Below are positions 1-7,862 of a DNA stretch of 63,442 nucleotides, one piece after another. The stretch comes from CAZXCK01 sp964639225 (GTDB lineage: Bacteria > Chloroflexota > Anaerolineae > Aggregatilineales > Phototrophicaceae): the NCBI GenBank assembly GCA_964639225.1, contig CAZXCK010000011.1:1-63442 (forward strand), given 5' to 3'. Each line of letters begins with the position of its first letter. The first letter of the stretch is position 1. The position numbers and the translations under genes are program-made. The notes beneath the pieces were generated by a model. The model searched no databases, had not been told where the DNA came from, and worked only from the letters and a program-made list of their open reading frames with translations.

Positions 1-1027
1 TGAATGTCACCCAGGGGTTGAGCGAGTCGTGCCCGCTGCTGTTGACCAGTGGCACAATCGCGTTGCGCCCGGCGATGCCACCCTGGAAACCCGCATAATG
101 GGTAAATTTAGGCCCGGTGGTGCAGTCACCGACGGCGTAGATGTGTGGCACGTTGGTCCGCAGATACTGGTCCACCGGGATGCCGCGCTCGGTATAATGC
201 ACGCCGGCGTTTTCCAGCCACAGATCGCGCACACTGGGCGAGCGCCCCACCGCCACAAACAGCATATCACCGCTGATGGTCTCGCCGCTGCGCAGCGTGA
301 GCGTGATCTGATCGCCGTCCTGCTGCGCGGCATCGACCAGGCTGGGGATAAAGCGCACGCCTTCAGCGCGCAGGATCGGCTCCAGCGTGGCGGCTACTTC
401 CGGTTCGTCGCGCGGCAGCAGCGCCAGGTCCATCAGCGTAACCTGCGCCCCCAGTCGAGCATATGCCTGGGCGATTTCAGTGCCCACCGGCCCCGCGCCC
501 ATCACCAGCAGATGCTCCGGCAGGCGGTCGTTATCGAATATATCGCGGTTGGTCTTATAGGCGACGCTGTCCAGGCCCGGCACTGGTGGCACAGCAGCCC
601 GCGCGCCGCTGGCGACGACGATCTTTTTGCCGGTCAGCCGCTGGTCATCCACCTGAATCGTGTGCGCATCGGCGAAACGCGCCGCACCTTTGATGACTTC
701 AACATGATACTTGTCGCTATATACTTCTGGTGTTTCGTGCTGGTAAACCTCCTGCACCACCTGGCGCAGATGCTCGCGGACCGCTTTCATGTCGACCGCT
801 GGCTCGCTCGTCGTGATACCATAGCGGCTGGCGGTGCGTGCCGTGTGCGCCACTTTTGCCACTTTGAGCAGCGCCTTACTGGGCACGCAACCGACCCAGG
901 TGCAGTCACCGCCCAGTTTCTCGCGCTCGACCAGCGCGACTTTCGCGCCCACTCTGCCCGCGAATCCGGCGGCGGTAAGGCCAGCGGCCCCCGCCCCGAT
1001 CACAATCAGATCGTAATCCTCAGCCAT
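1..1027 (-). CDS. FAD-dependent pyridine nucleotide-disulfide oxidoreductase (mercuric reductase / dihydrolipoamide dehydrogenase-like), C-terminus outside window
   Basis: Reading the minus strand from ATG at 1027 gives an uninterrupted 342-residue frame to the window edge. It begins with an FAD-binding Rossmann motif (VIGAGAAGLTAAGFAG), followed by the redox-active disulfide GGDCTWVGCVPSKAL near residue 40. A second nucleotide-binding motif (GAGPVGTEIAQAYARLG) lies near residue 180, and the late FAD motif YAVGDCT is near residue 305. The dimerisation domain is cut off, so the His-Glu pair that would separate true Lpd from MerA-like proteins cannot be read. There is no N-terminal mercury-binding HMA domain. 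AAGGAG at 1037-1042 overlaps the end of the upstream membrane gene, so the two are co-transcribed. In other genomes MerA-like flavoproteins are often paired or fused with TVP38/DedA-like proteins; the substrate is unknown. Confidence 0.85.
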   Translation of the reverse strand, partial: MAEDYDLIVIGAGAAGLTAAGFAGRVGAKVALVEREKLGGDCTWVGCVPSKALLKVAKVAHTARTASRYGITTSEPAVDMKAVREHLRQVVQEVYQHETPEVYSDKYHVEVIKGAARFADAHTIQVDDQRLTGKKIVVASGARAAVPPVPGLDSVAYKTNRDIFDNDRLPEHLLVMGAGPVGTEIAQAYARLGAQVTLMDLALLPRDEPEVAATLEPILRAEGVRFIPSLVDAAQQDGDQITLTLRSGETISGDMLFVAVGRSPSVRDLWLENAGVHYTERGIPVDQYLRTNVPHIYAVGDCTTGPKFTHYAGFQGGIAGRNAIVPLVNSSGHDSLNPWVTF

Positions 1028-1043
1028 TGGTGTCTGCTCCTTG

Positions 1044-1826
1044 TTAATCACCCGCGACTCGCTGACCAGCCGGTGAAACGGATTCATCGGCCAGTGTATG
1101 CGTCTGGCGTGCTTTCAGGCGGCGGCTGATGAAGATGCTGGCGGCCAGTACACCAAACGAGATCACCAGCGTCACCGGGTTAAAGCTAACGTCACCGGTC
1201 ACTAAATCACCTTCCAGAGAAGCGCCCACGCCCACAAAAGCGAAGGTTCCGACCATGTTACCCAGCGCCGTCGCCAGGAAAAACGGCACAAACGCCACCC
1301 GCAGACTGCCAGCCACTACACTAACTGTATCATACGGGAAGTACAGCAGGCGTGTCATCAGCACCGATTGAAACGGGCTGCCCTGAATCATGCGCACCAC
1401 CCGTCGCACCAGCGTCCGCTGGCTGCCGCCGCTGTCGCCAGCGGCCAGCGCGTCGACGGCCAGCCAGCGACCGGCCAGGTAAGGAATCACCGCCGACAGC
1501 GTCCCGGCCAGCAGACCGTACACAAAGCCCAGGCCAAGCCCCCACAAGCTACCCGCCAGGATCGCCAGCGGCGACGCCGGGAACAGCGTCACCGGGCGCA
1601 GTGTATAAACCGCCATATAGATCAGTGGGCCATACCAGGCACCCGTCAGCGTACGCCCGAACTGCTCCACCAACTCTACTGGCGTCAGATCGTTGGTCAC
1701 CATCGCCTGCCGCGCCAGCAGCACCATCACCAGCCAGAAGGCCAGCGCCAGCAGTTGCAGCCGGCGCGCCACGATGCCAGCCCACAGCCGCCGCCAGCGC
1801 ATCCAATCATTACCCGTTTCTGTCAT
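1044..1826 (-). CDS. TVP38/TMEM64 (VTT domain, DedA-like) integral membrane protein
   Basis: About 260 residues with roughly six hydrophobic segments. The VTT/SNARE-associated core is recognisable from the TLFPASPLAILAGSLWGLG stretch, followed by a Gly-rich re-entrant segment and an FPYDTVSVVAGSLRV region. Members of this superfamily have been linked to lipid scrambling or transport across membranes, but this one is not assigned. ATG at 1826 is preferred because AAGG lies upstream; a GTG at 1844 would add six residues. The gene ends 16 bp before the disulfide oxidoreductase, whose ribosome site abuts its stop codon, which makes a two-gene operon. The pairing suggests a membrane-associated redox role, but this is inference. 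Confidence 0.8.
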   Translation of the reverse strand: MTETGNDWMRWRRLWAGIVARRLQLLALAFWLVMVLLARQAMVTNDLTPVELVEQFGRTLTGAWYGPLIYMAVYTLRPVTLFPASPLAILAGSLWGLGLGFVYGLLAGTLSAVIPYLAGRWLAVDALAAGDSGGSQRTLVRRVVRMIQGSPFQSVLMTRLLYFPYDTVSVVAGSLRVAFVPFFLATALGNMVGTFAFVGVGASLEGDLVTGDVSFNPVTLVISFGVLAASIFISRRLKARQTHTLADESVSPAGQRVAGD

Positions 1827-1936
1827 CACCCGGTTAACCTTCACTTAAATTGACTTTCAGACAGTAACACGCTTCAATTAGCGAATGCCTATAAAGTTAT
1901 AAGCTAACGGCCAATACACACCGAAAGAGAGCCAAA

Positions 1937-3241
1937 TTGACCACCAACCAGCAGATGCTCAAACGGCAAATCGGCGTTTTTGGCGCGGTGATGTTGGGCC
2001 TGGGGTCCATCATCGGCACCGGTGTCTTTGTCAGCATCGGTGTGGCGGCGGGCATCGCCGGCCCAGCCGTCATCCTGGCGATCCTCATCGGCGCGATGGT
2101 GGCCACCTTTAACGGACTCAACAGCGCCCAGCTCGCCGCCAATCACCCCGTCAGCGGCGGCACCTACGAGTATGGCTATCGCTATCTGAATCCGCGCCTG
2201 GGCTTCGTCGCTGGCTGGACTTTCCTGCTGGCCAAAAGTGCCTCTGCGGCCACTGCCGCGCTGGGCTTCGCCGGTTACCTGCTCAACGTGGTTGGGGGCA
2301 GCGTCGATTGGCTGGTGCCGCTGGCGCTGGCCGCCGTCATCGTGCTGACGCTCATCATTCTGGGCGGCATCCGCCGCTCCAATATTGTCAACACGGTCAT
2401 CGTCTCGTTGACGCTGGGCACGTTGGGTCTGTTTATCGTCAGCGGCGCGCTGAACCTGCCCAGCGTTGAGGTAAACCACTTTCAGCCATTCTTCGACGAC
2501 TCCAGTGGCTTCACATCTACCGTGCAGGCTGTGCTGTACGCCAGCGCGCTGATGTTCGTCGCCTACACCGGCTACGGACGCATCGCCACACTGGGCGAGG
2601 AAGTCCGCGAACCGCGCCGCACCATTCCACGCGCCATTGTCGCCACGCTGGTTGTCACCATGATTCTGTATGTGGGGGTCGCTATCGTCGGTGTGGGGAC
2701 CATCGGCGCGGGCGCACTGAGCCAGGCTGCCGCCGTCGAAGCCGCCCCGCTGGAAGTGGCCGCGCGCAGCTTCGACGGCGGCACGATTCCGGCGCTGGTG
2801 GCCCTGGGCGCGGTGACAGCCATGCTGGGCGTGCTGCTCAACCTGATTCTGGGCCTGTCCCGCGTGCTGCTGGCGATGGGACGCCGCCGCGACATGCCGC
2901 CGCCGGTCGGTCGCCTCAACGCCAGCGAGACCACGCCCATCGTCGCCGTGATTGTCATGGGCGTGTTTATCGGCGGGCTGGTGCTCATCGGCGATGTCAA
3001 GACAACCTGGTCATTCAGCGCCTTCACCGTGCTGATTTACTACGCCATCACCAACCTGTCGGCGTTGCAGCTCAAAGCGGAAGATCGCATCTTCCCGCGC
3101 TGGACCGCCTGGGCCGGGCTGATCTCGTGCCTGTTCCTGGCCTTCTGGGTCGAGGTCGGTGTGTGGCTGGCCGGTGTCGCCATCATCGCCGCCGGGCTGG
3201 TCTGGCAGATGATCGCCACGCGCATCTACGCGGAGCGTTAA
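1937..3241 (+). CDS. APC-superfamily amino acid permease
   Basis: 434 residues, about 12 transmembrane helices. The first helix carries the substrate-binding loop of the amino acid/polyamine/organocation family (GLGSIIGTGVFVSIG). Helix 3 begins GYRYLNPRLGFVAGW, and the conserved GEEVREPRRTIPRA cytoplasmic loop follows helix 6. These are hallmarks of YfnA/CAT-type permeases; the particular amino acid cannot be told. Start is TTG at 1937; an in-frame ATG at 1955 is possible but has no ribosome site. The gene diverges from the membrane/oxidoreductase operon and converges on the debranching enzyme with only 3 bp between them. Confidence 0.88.
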   Translation: MTTNQQMLKRQIGVFGAVMLGLGSIIGTGVFVSIGVAAGIAGPAVILAILIGAMVATFNGLNSAQLAANHPVSGGTYEYGYRYLNPRLGFVAGWTFLLAKSASAATAALGFAGYLLNVVGGSVDWLVPLALAAVIVLTLIILGGIRRSNIVNTVIVSLTLGTLGLFIVSGALNLPSVEVNHFQPFFDDSSGFTSTVQAVLYASALMFVAYTGYGRIATLGEEVREPRRTIPRAIVATLVVTMILYVGVAIVGVGTIGAGALSQAAAVEAAPLEVAARSFDGGTIPALVALGAVTAMLGVLLNLILGLSRVLLAMGRRRDMPPPVGRLNASETTPIVAVIVMGVFIGGLVLIGDVKTTWSFSAFTVLIYYAITNLSALQLKAEDRIFPRWTAWAGLISCLFLAFWVEVGVWLAGVAIIAAGLVWQMIATRIYAER

Positions 3242-3244
3242 CCG

Positions 3245-5209
3245 TCAGCGGCTGACCAGTTGCAGCGCGCGCAGCGCCTCGGCGACGCTCCACGCCTGGG
3301 CGAAACAGCCGCGCGGCGTGTGCGGCGGCTCGGCATCGAAAATCTCGCTGAGGCTGCCGATGCCATGCTCGCGCAGGTTTTCCAGCAGCGGCTCGACGTA
3401 CGCCTGCGCGCGGGCCGCGTCGCCGTAGAGACGCAGATGCGCCGTCACAAACGGCCCGATGAGCCACGCCCACACCGTGCCCTGATGGTAGGCCGCGTCA
3501 CGGGTGGCGCGATCGCCGCCATACGTGGGCTTATAATCGGGATGGGCGGGGTCCAGGCTGCGCAACCCGCGTGGAGTCAGCAGCACGCCCATGCAGTTCT
3601 GCAAAATCGAGCGCCCCTGCTCCGGCGTCAGCAGATTATCGGCCAGCGCCAGTGCGATCACCTGGTTGGGTCGCAACGTCGGGTCGTCTCCCTGCGGGCC
3701 GTCGATGACATCGTAGCAGTAGCCACGCCCTTCGATCCAGAAGCGCTGGAAGCTGGCCCTCACCTGCTCCATGATATCGGCATAATTCTCGTCGGGTTCG
3801 CCCAGCAACCGGGCGAATGACACCATACAAGCCAGCGCGTTGTACCACAGCGCATTGATTTCCACAGCCTTGCCCGTGCGCGGCGTCACCACCCAGTCAT
3901 TGATTTTGACGTCCATCCAGGTGAGCTGCACGCCGTCCTCGCCGGCATACAGCAGACCATCCGCCGGGTCCATGCGGATGCTGTAGCGCGTGCCGCTGAT
4001 GTGCTGCTCGATAACATCGCGCAGCGCCGGGAATAACTCACGCAGCAGCACGTCGTCACGAGTGGCGTCGAAATACGCGCGCACGGCTTCGACAAACCAC
4101 AGCGTCGCATCGACCGTGTTATATTCGGGTGTCTCACCTGCATCGGGGAAGCGGTTAGGAATCATCCCCCGGTCAACAAACCGGGCGAACGTCCGCAGGA
4201 TGCGCGCAGCGACCGCGTGCTGGCCGGTCGCCAGCGTCAGGCCGGGCAGCGCGATCATCGTGTCGCGGCCCCAGTCGCTGAACCAGGGATAACCGGCGAT
4301 CACCGTGCGCCCGTCGGGGTCATCGGGCGTGGCCCGCTGCACGATGAACTGGTCCGCCGCCAGAATCAACTGGTCGATGTCTGGCCGTTTGCCACCCAGC
4401 GGACTGGCGGCGATCAGGCCCGCCTCGACCTGCTGGCGGCGCGCATAGGCTGCCGCTCCGTCAAGGGCGAGGTCTGGCTCGGTGGTGGCGACTATCGTCA
4501 GCGACTCGCCCGGCCTGAGCGCCGTTTGGAAGCGGCCCACCAGCAGATGGTCGTCGCCGGTATATTCGCCCCGGTAAGCCTCGATGGCTTTATGATAGCC
4601 AGTAGACCAGGTGTGATCAGGCATAAACTCGGCCCGGTCGGCGCGCACGGCAAAGGGGACCGCATCCGCCCTGGCGACGACGCGCACGCCATCGGCCAGC
4701 GGCAGCACGTTCATCTCCCAGTCGTAGGCCACCGTGCTGTCATGGTGATCGCGGTAGTTCACCAGCGCGTCGAGACTCAGCTCGAAGCTGGCCGCCGCCT
4801 CGACGAGCGTGTAATGCATGTAAGTTGTGTTGCTGCCCGGCTCCATCCACAAGCGCTTTTCCAGCAGGGCGTCGTCGCCCAGGCGATAACGCCACACGGG
4901 GATCGTGCCTTCCAGCGCGAAGCCGTCGAGATGCTGAAAGCCCGCTGGCGCAAGGGTGCCATCGGCCCAGTGATCGGCGTACAGGGCGAATGTCTGCCCG
5001 GCGTAGGTGACGATCTCATTCAGCTTACTGAGCAGCAGCGTGCGCCCCAGCGGCGGCTCCAGCGCGGCGACCAGCAGCCCGTGATAATGGCGCGCCAGCA
5101 CACCGCCCACCGTGCCGCAGGCGTAGCCGCCGATGCCGTTCGTCACCAGCCATTCGCGCGTGGTGGCGAACTCGCGCTGCGCGCACGTGTCGCGGTCAAA
5201 TGTCATCAT
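3245..5209 (-). CDS. Glycogen debranching enzyme-type protein (amylo-alpha-1,6-glucosidase family)
   Basis: About 654 residues. The N-terminal half matches the bacterial GDE N-terminal beta domain, starting with a REWLVTNGIGGYACGTVGG motif and GLLVAALEPPLGRTLLLSKL. The C-terminal half is the (alpha/alpha)6 catalytic barrel with PWFSDWGRDTMIALPGLTL (catalytic region), NTVDATLWFVEAV and the late Trp-rich segment YHQGTVWAWLIGPFV. The expected reaction is hydrolysis of alpha-1,6-glucosidic branches or related alpha-glucosides. Start is one of two adjacent ATGs (5209/5206). It is the last gene of the sugar ABC operon, 34 bp after the second permease, so the imported compound is probably an alpha-glucoside or oligosaccharide. 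No signal peptide, so it is cytoplasmic. Confidence 0.9.
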   Translation of the reverse strand: MMTFDRDTCAQREFATTREWLVTNGIGGYACGTVGGVLARHYHGLLVAALEPPLGRTLLLSKLNEIVTYAGQTFALYADHWADGTLAPAGFQHLDGFALEGTIPVWRYRLGDDALLEKRLWMEPGSNTTYMHYTLVEAAASFELSLDALVNYRDHHDSTVAYDWEMNVLPLADGVRVVARADAVPFAVRADRAEFMPDHTWSTGYHKAIEAYRGEYTGDDHLLVGRFQTALRPGESLTIVATTEPDLALDGAAAYARRQQVEAGLIAASPLGGKRPDIDQLILAADQFIVQRATPDDPDGRTVIAGYPWFSDWGRDTMIALPGLTLATGQHAVAARILRTFARFVDRGMIPNRFPDAGETPEYNTVDATLWFVEAVRAYFDATRDDVLLRELFPALRDVIEQHISGTRYSIRMDPADGLLYAGEDGVQLTWMDVKINDWVVTPRTGKAVEINALWYNALACMVSFARLLGEPDENYADIMEQVRASFQRFWIEGRGYCYDVIDGPQGDDPTLRPNQVIALALADNLLTPEQGRSILQNCMGVLLTPRGLRSLDPAHPDYKPTYGGDRATRDAAYHQGTVWAWLIGPFVTAHLRLYGDAARAQAYVEPLLENLREHGIGSLSEIFDAEPPHTPRGCFAQAWSVAEALRALQLVSR

Positions 5210-5243
5210 CTGATAACCATTCTTTCGTTGTACCACCAGTGGG

Positions 5244-6164
5244 CTATTTATCCCGCGTGATGGCGAACCCGCTCATGAACTGCTTTTGCAGCAGAATAAA
5301 CAGAATCAGCGGCGGAATCGAAGCGATGAGGCCCGCCGTCATCAGCAGGCCAAAGTCCGCCTGCCCGCTGACAGTCGCCGCCTGGGCCACGCCCACCTGA
5401 ATCACCTGATCTTCTATGTCCGGCACCACGAACAACGGCCACACGTACTGGTTCCAGGTCGCCAGGAACTGAATCATGGCGTGGGCGCCGATGATGTTCC
5501 ACGACATCGGAATCAGCACAGCGATCAGGAAGCGGAATGACCCCGCGCCGTCGATCTGCGCCGCCTCGGCCATCTCGCGCGGGATGTTGCTGAAGTGCTG
5601 CCGGAACAGGAACGCGCCGATGGCGCTGGCCGTAAACGGTATGGTCAGCGCCAGCCGGCTGTTGCCACTGGCAATCCAGCCCAGCTCGCTCACCTGCCGG
5701 AATAACGGCTGCAAAATGATCTCGGTTGGCAGCAGCAGCGTCAACAGCACAAAGAAGAACAGGAACCACTTACCCGGAAACTGAAAATAGACAAACGCCA
5801 GGCCAGCGCCCATCGCCAGAATCGTCTTGAGAATGACCACCGCCAGCGAGACGACCGTCGTGTTGATGATGAGCGCATCGAAACCGCGTGAGATAAACAG
5901 CGTGCGAAGATTGCTGATGAGGTCGTCGCTGGGTGGGAACAGAATCGGCGGCACGGTGAACGACTCCTCAGTGGTCAGCGTCGCCACCTGAAGCGCGTAC
6001 AACGCCGGCAGACACACGATGATGCACACGATAATCAGCGCGATATGCGTTCCCCAGCGCGTTTTACTGTATGCAGGCGCGGTTACCCGCTGCGCTGGTC
6101 CCCGGCCCTCGATTGCGGCGCTCGCTTTGCGGCCTTCTGTCATGTCCATGTCTGCGCTATCCAT
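5244..6164 (-). CDS. Sugar ABC transporter permease, MalG/UgpE type
   Basis: 306 residues with six predicted transmembrane helices after a charged cytoplasmic N-terminus of about 35 residues. The ABC permease coupling (EAA) loop is present as EMAEAAQIDGAGSFRFL, followed by the conserved P of the next helix, as in MalG/UgpE proteins. It would form a heterodimeric channel with the permease encoded just upstream. The coding region starts at ATG 6164, just after a run of 14-bp tandem repeats, and ends 34 bp before the debranching enzyme start. Confidence 0.9.
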   Translation of the reverse strand: MDSADMDMTEGRKASAAIEGRGPAQRVTAPAYSKTRWGTHIALIIVCIIVCLPALYALQVATLTTEESFTVPPILFPPSDDLISNLRTLFISRGFDALIINTTVVSLAVVILKTILAMGAGLAFVYFQFPGKWFLFFFVLLTLLLPTEIILQPLFRQVSELGWIASGNSRLALTIPFTASAIGAFLFRQHFSNIPREMAEAAQIDGAGSFRFLIAVLIPMSWNIIGAHAMIQFLATWNQYVWPLFVVPDIEDQVIQVGVAQAATVSGQADFGLLMTAGLIASIPPLILFILLQKQFMSGFAITRDK

Positions 6165-6168
6165 TCTT

Positions 6169-6210
6169 ACTCAGCATACGCTATCCAGCGTACGCTACTC
6201 AGCGTATGTC
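6169..6210 (+). repeat. Three tandem 14-bp repeats at the permease-permease junction
   Basis: Three consecutive 14-mers are present: ACTCAGCATACGCT (6169-6182), ATCCAGCGTACGCT (6183-6196) and ACTCAGCGTATGTC (6197-6210). On the minus strand the array covers the last codons and stop of the first permease and the 30-bp spacer before the second. Each unit repeats a stop-like triplet (TAG, TAG, TAA). It looks like local slippage of the gene end; a regulatory role is unproven. Confidence 0.7.
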
Positions 6211-7796
6211 ACCCGCCGCTCGATGAAGCGGAACTGTATCAGCGTCACAATGGCCACCATCAGGAACAGGATCATCGCCTGGGCAGCGGCGGACCCCGCC
6301 GGCGAACCCGGCGAAAAGGCGTCCTGGTACAGCTTGTAGATCAGCACGTTGGTCGCGCCGCCATCGCGGCCACCCGGCCCCAGCGGCGGCCCGCCAGAGG
6401 TCAGCGTATCGACCGCGCCATAAATGCCATAAAACGAATAAGTGATGTTGGTCACCAGCAAAAAGAACGTAAACGGCGACAGCAGCGGCAGCGTCATGCG
6501 CAGAAAGCGCTGCACACGGTTCGCGCCGTCGATCTCGGCGGCTTCCATCAGGTCGCGTGGGATGTTCTGCAAGCCAGCGATGTAAAACAGAATGTTAAAG
6601 CCCAGAATGTTCCACATTGACGCGAACACAATCACCCAGGGTGCGAGATCGGGATTCGTCAGCCAGCGTGGACTGGCACCCACCGTCTGCTGCAGGGCGT
6701 AGTTGATGAGGCCGGTCTGCTGCTGGAACATGGTATAGAAGATAACGCCCGTCACCACCGGCGACAGCGCATACGGCCAGATCAGCAGCGTGCGGTAAAC
6801 TCCGGCATATTTGACCTTCTGTGACGCCAGCAGCGCAATGGCCAGCGCCGCCGACATCGCCAGGGCCACCACCGCCACAGTAATCAGCATGGTGGCAATG
6901 AAGCTGTTCTGGTAGATGGGGTCCTGCGCCAGATTGACGTAATTCTCCAGGCAGACGAAGCGCTCCTGCGGCAGCGGGTGGCGGCGCAGCTTCAGCGACA
7001 GGCTGATGATCTGCGTCGCCGGGTAATACAGAAACACGATCAGGCTTAGCAGCGTGGGCAGCAACCACAGCAGCGGCGCTGCGAATCCCCGGAAGTAACC
7101 AGAAGTCCCGCCGCGCCGCTGGGCGCGCCGCCGCCACAGCATCAGAGTCCAGACCGGCATCAGGGCGAACAGCGTGCCAAAGGCCGTCACCACTACACCG
7201 ATCTGCCGCTGTACCAGGGGCGCGTCCGGCGCGTAGGTACAGTGCTGGGTAGCGTAGGCCATCACCTGAGAGCCAAGCGCGCCCCCTACCGCCCCGCCGA
7301 ACATCGCCAGCAGCGTGTAAGGGATCAGATCGCGGCTGAAGGCCCGTCGCGCAGTATCAAGGCTCAGGAAAGCGCGCATATCGGGCTGCAAGGCCCAGGC
7401 GACGATCACCGCCACCAGCGCGCCCACCAGCAGCGCATTGAGCGTAATCATACCGGCTGCATAGGCGATTATCGCCGCGCCAGCGCCGCTGAACATAGCC
7501 CACGCCGAGAAGCCCGGCAGCCGAATCTCGGCGCGTATCGTCAAACTGATGATGACCGTCGTCACCATGCCGAAAATCACACCGACCAGCAGCGACGGCA
7601 GAAGCTGCTCGGCGGGCAGCCCGCCGTAGTAAGTCCAGATGGTCTGCGCCGAACCGGGCGTCGCCGCTACCGCCCCCGCCAGATAATCGCCAAACCGAAC
7701 CAGCCCACCCCATTCGGAAAAGACAAACCACGCCAGGAACACCAGCGAAAACCCGCTGATGAACCGGGGCGACCACTTCTCAACAAGCTGCTGCAT
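6195..7796 (-). CDS. Sugar ABC transporter permease, MalF/UgpA type with extra N-terminal membrane domain
   Basis: 533 residues. The C-terminal ~290 residues form the standard MalF/UgpA permease, starting with a WLLPTLLSLIVFLYYP helix and carrying the coupling loop DLMEAAEIDGANRVQRFLR. Ahead of it lie about 235 residues with some five hydrophobic segments, for example SLLVGVIFGMVTTVIISLT. Most UgpA-type permeases of about 300 residues do not have these. The extension is in the same frame without a stop, so it is a real fusion rather than a neighbouring gene. Start ATG 7796 has AAGGA upstream. A perfect hairpin separates it from the binding-protein gene. Confidence 0.88.
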   Translation of the reverse strand: MQQLVEKWSPRFISGFSLVFLAWFVFSEWGGLVRFGDYLAGAVAATPGSAQTIWTYYGGLPAEQLLPSLLVGVIFGMVTTVIISLTIRAEIRLPGFSAWAMFSGAGAAIIAYAAGMITLNALLVGALVAVIVAWALQPDMRAFLSLDTARRAFSRDLIPYTLLAMFGGAVGGALGSQVMAYATQHCTYAPDAPLVQRQIGVVVTAFGTLFALMPVWTLMLWRRRAQRRGGTSGYFRGFAAPLLWLLPTLLSLIVFLYYPATQIISLSLKLRRHPLPQERFVCLENYVNLAQDPIYQNSFIATMLITVAVVALAMSAALAIALLASQKVKYAGVYRTLLIWPYALSPVVTGVIFYTMFQQQTGLINYALQQTVGASPRWLTNPDLAPWVIVFASMWNILGFNILFYIAGLQNIPRDLMEAAEIDGANRVQRFLRMTLPLLSPFTFFLLVTNITYSFYGIYGAVDTLTSGGPPLGPGGRDGGATNVLIYKLYQDAFSPGSPAGSAAAQAMILFLMVAIVTLIQFRFIERRVTYAE

Positions 7797-7813
7797 AGGG
7801 CATCCTTAGCCAG

Positions 7814-7842
7814 AGTGGGATGGGCGGTTCGCCCATCCCACT
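7814..7842 (-). other. Intercistronic stem-loop between binding-protein and permease genes
   Basis: AGTGGGATGGGCG (7814-7826) and its exact complement (7830-7842) form a 13-bp perfect stem with a 3-nt loop, 21 bp after the binding-protein stop and 18 bp before the permease start. There is no T-run, so it is unlikely to be a strong terminator. Such hairpins after binding-protein genes often protect the upstream message from 3' decay and so raise binding-protein levels over permease levels; applied here this is inference. Confidence 0.75.
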
Positions 7843-7862
7843 GTACACATCGCACGCCGCGT

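Noticed and set aside
29..1129. Long plus-strand open frame over the left edge
   Set aside because: It is antisense to an intact flavoprotein with clear FAD and disulfide motifs; such frames are common in this GC-rich sequence.
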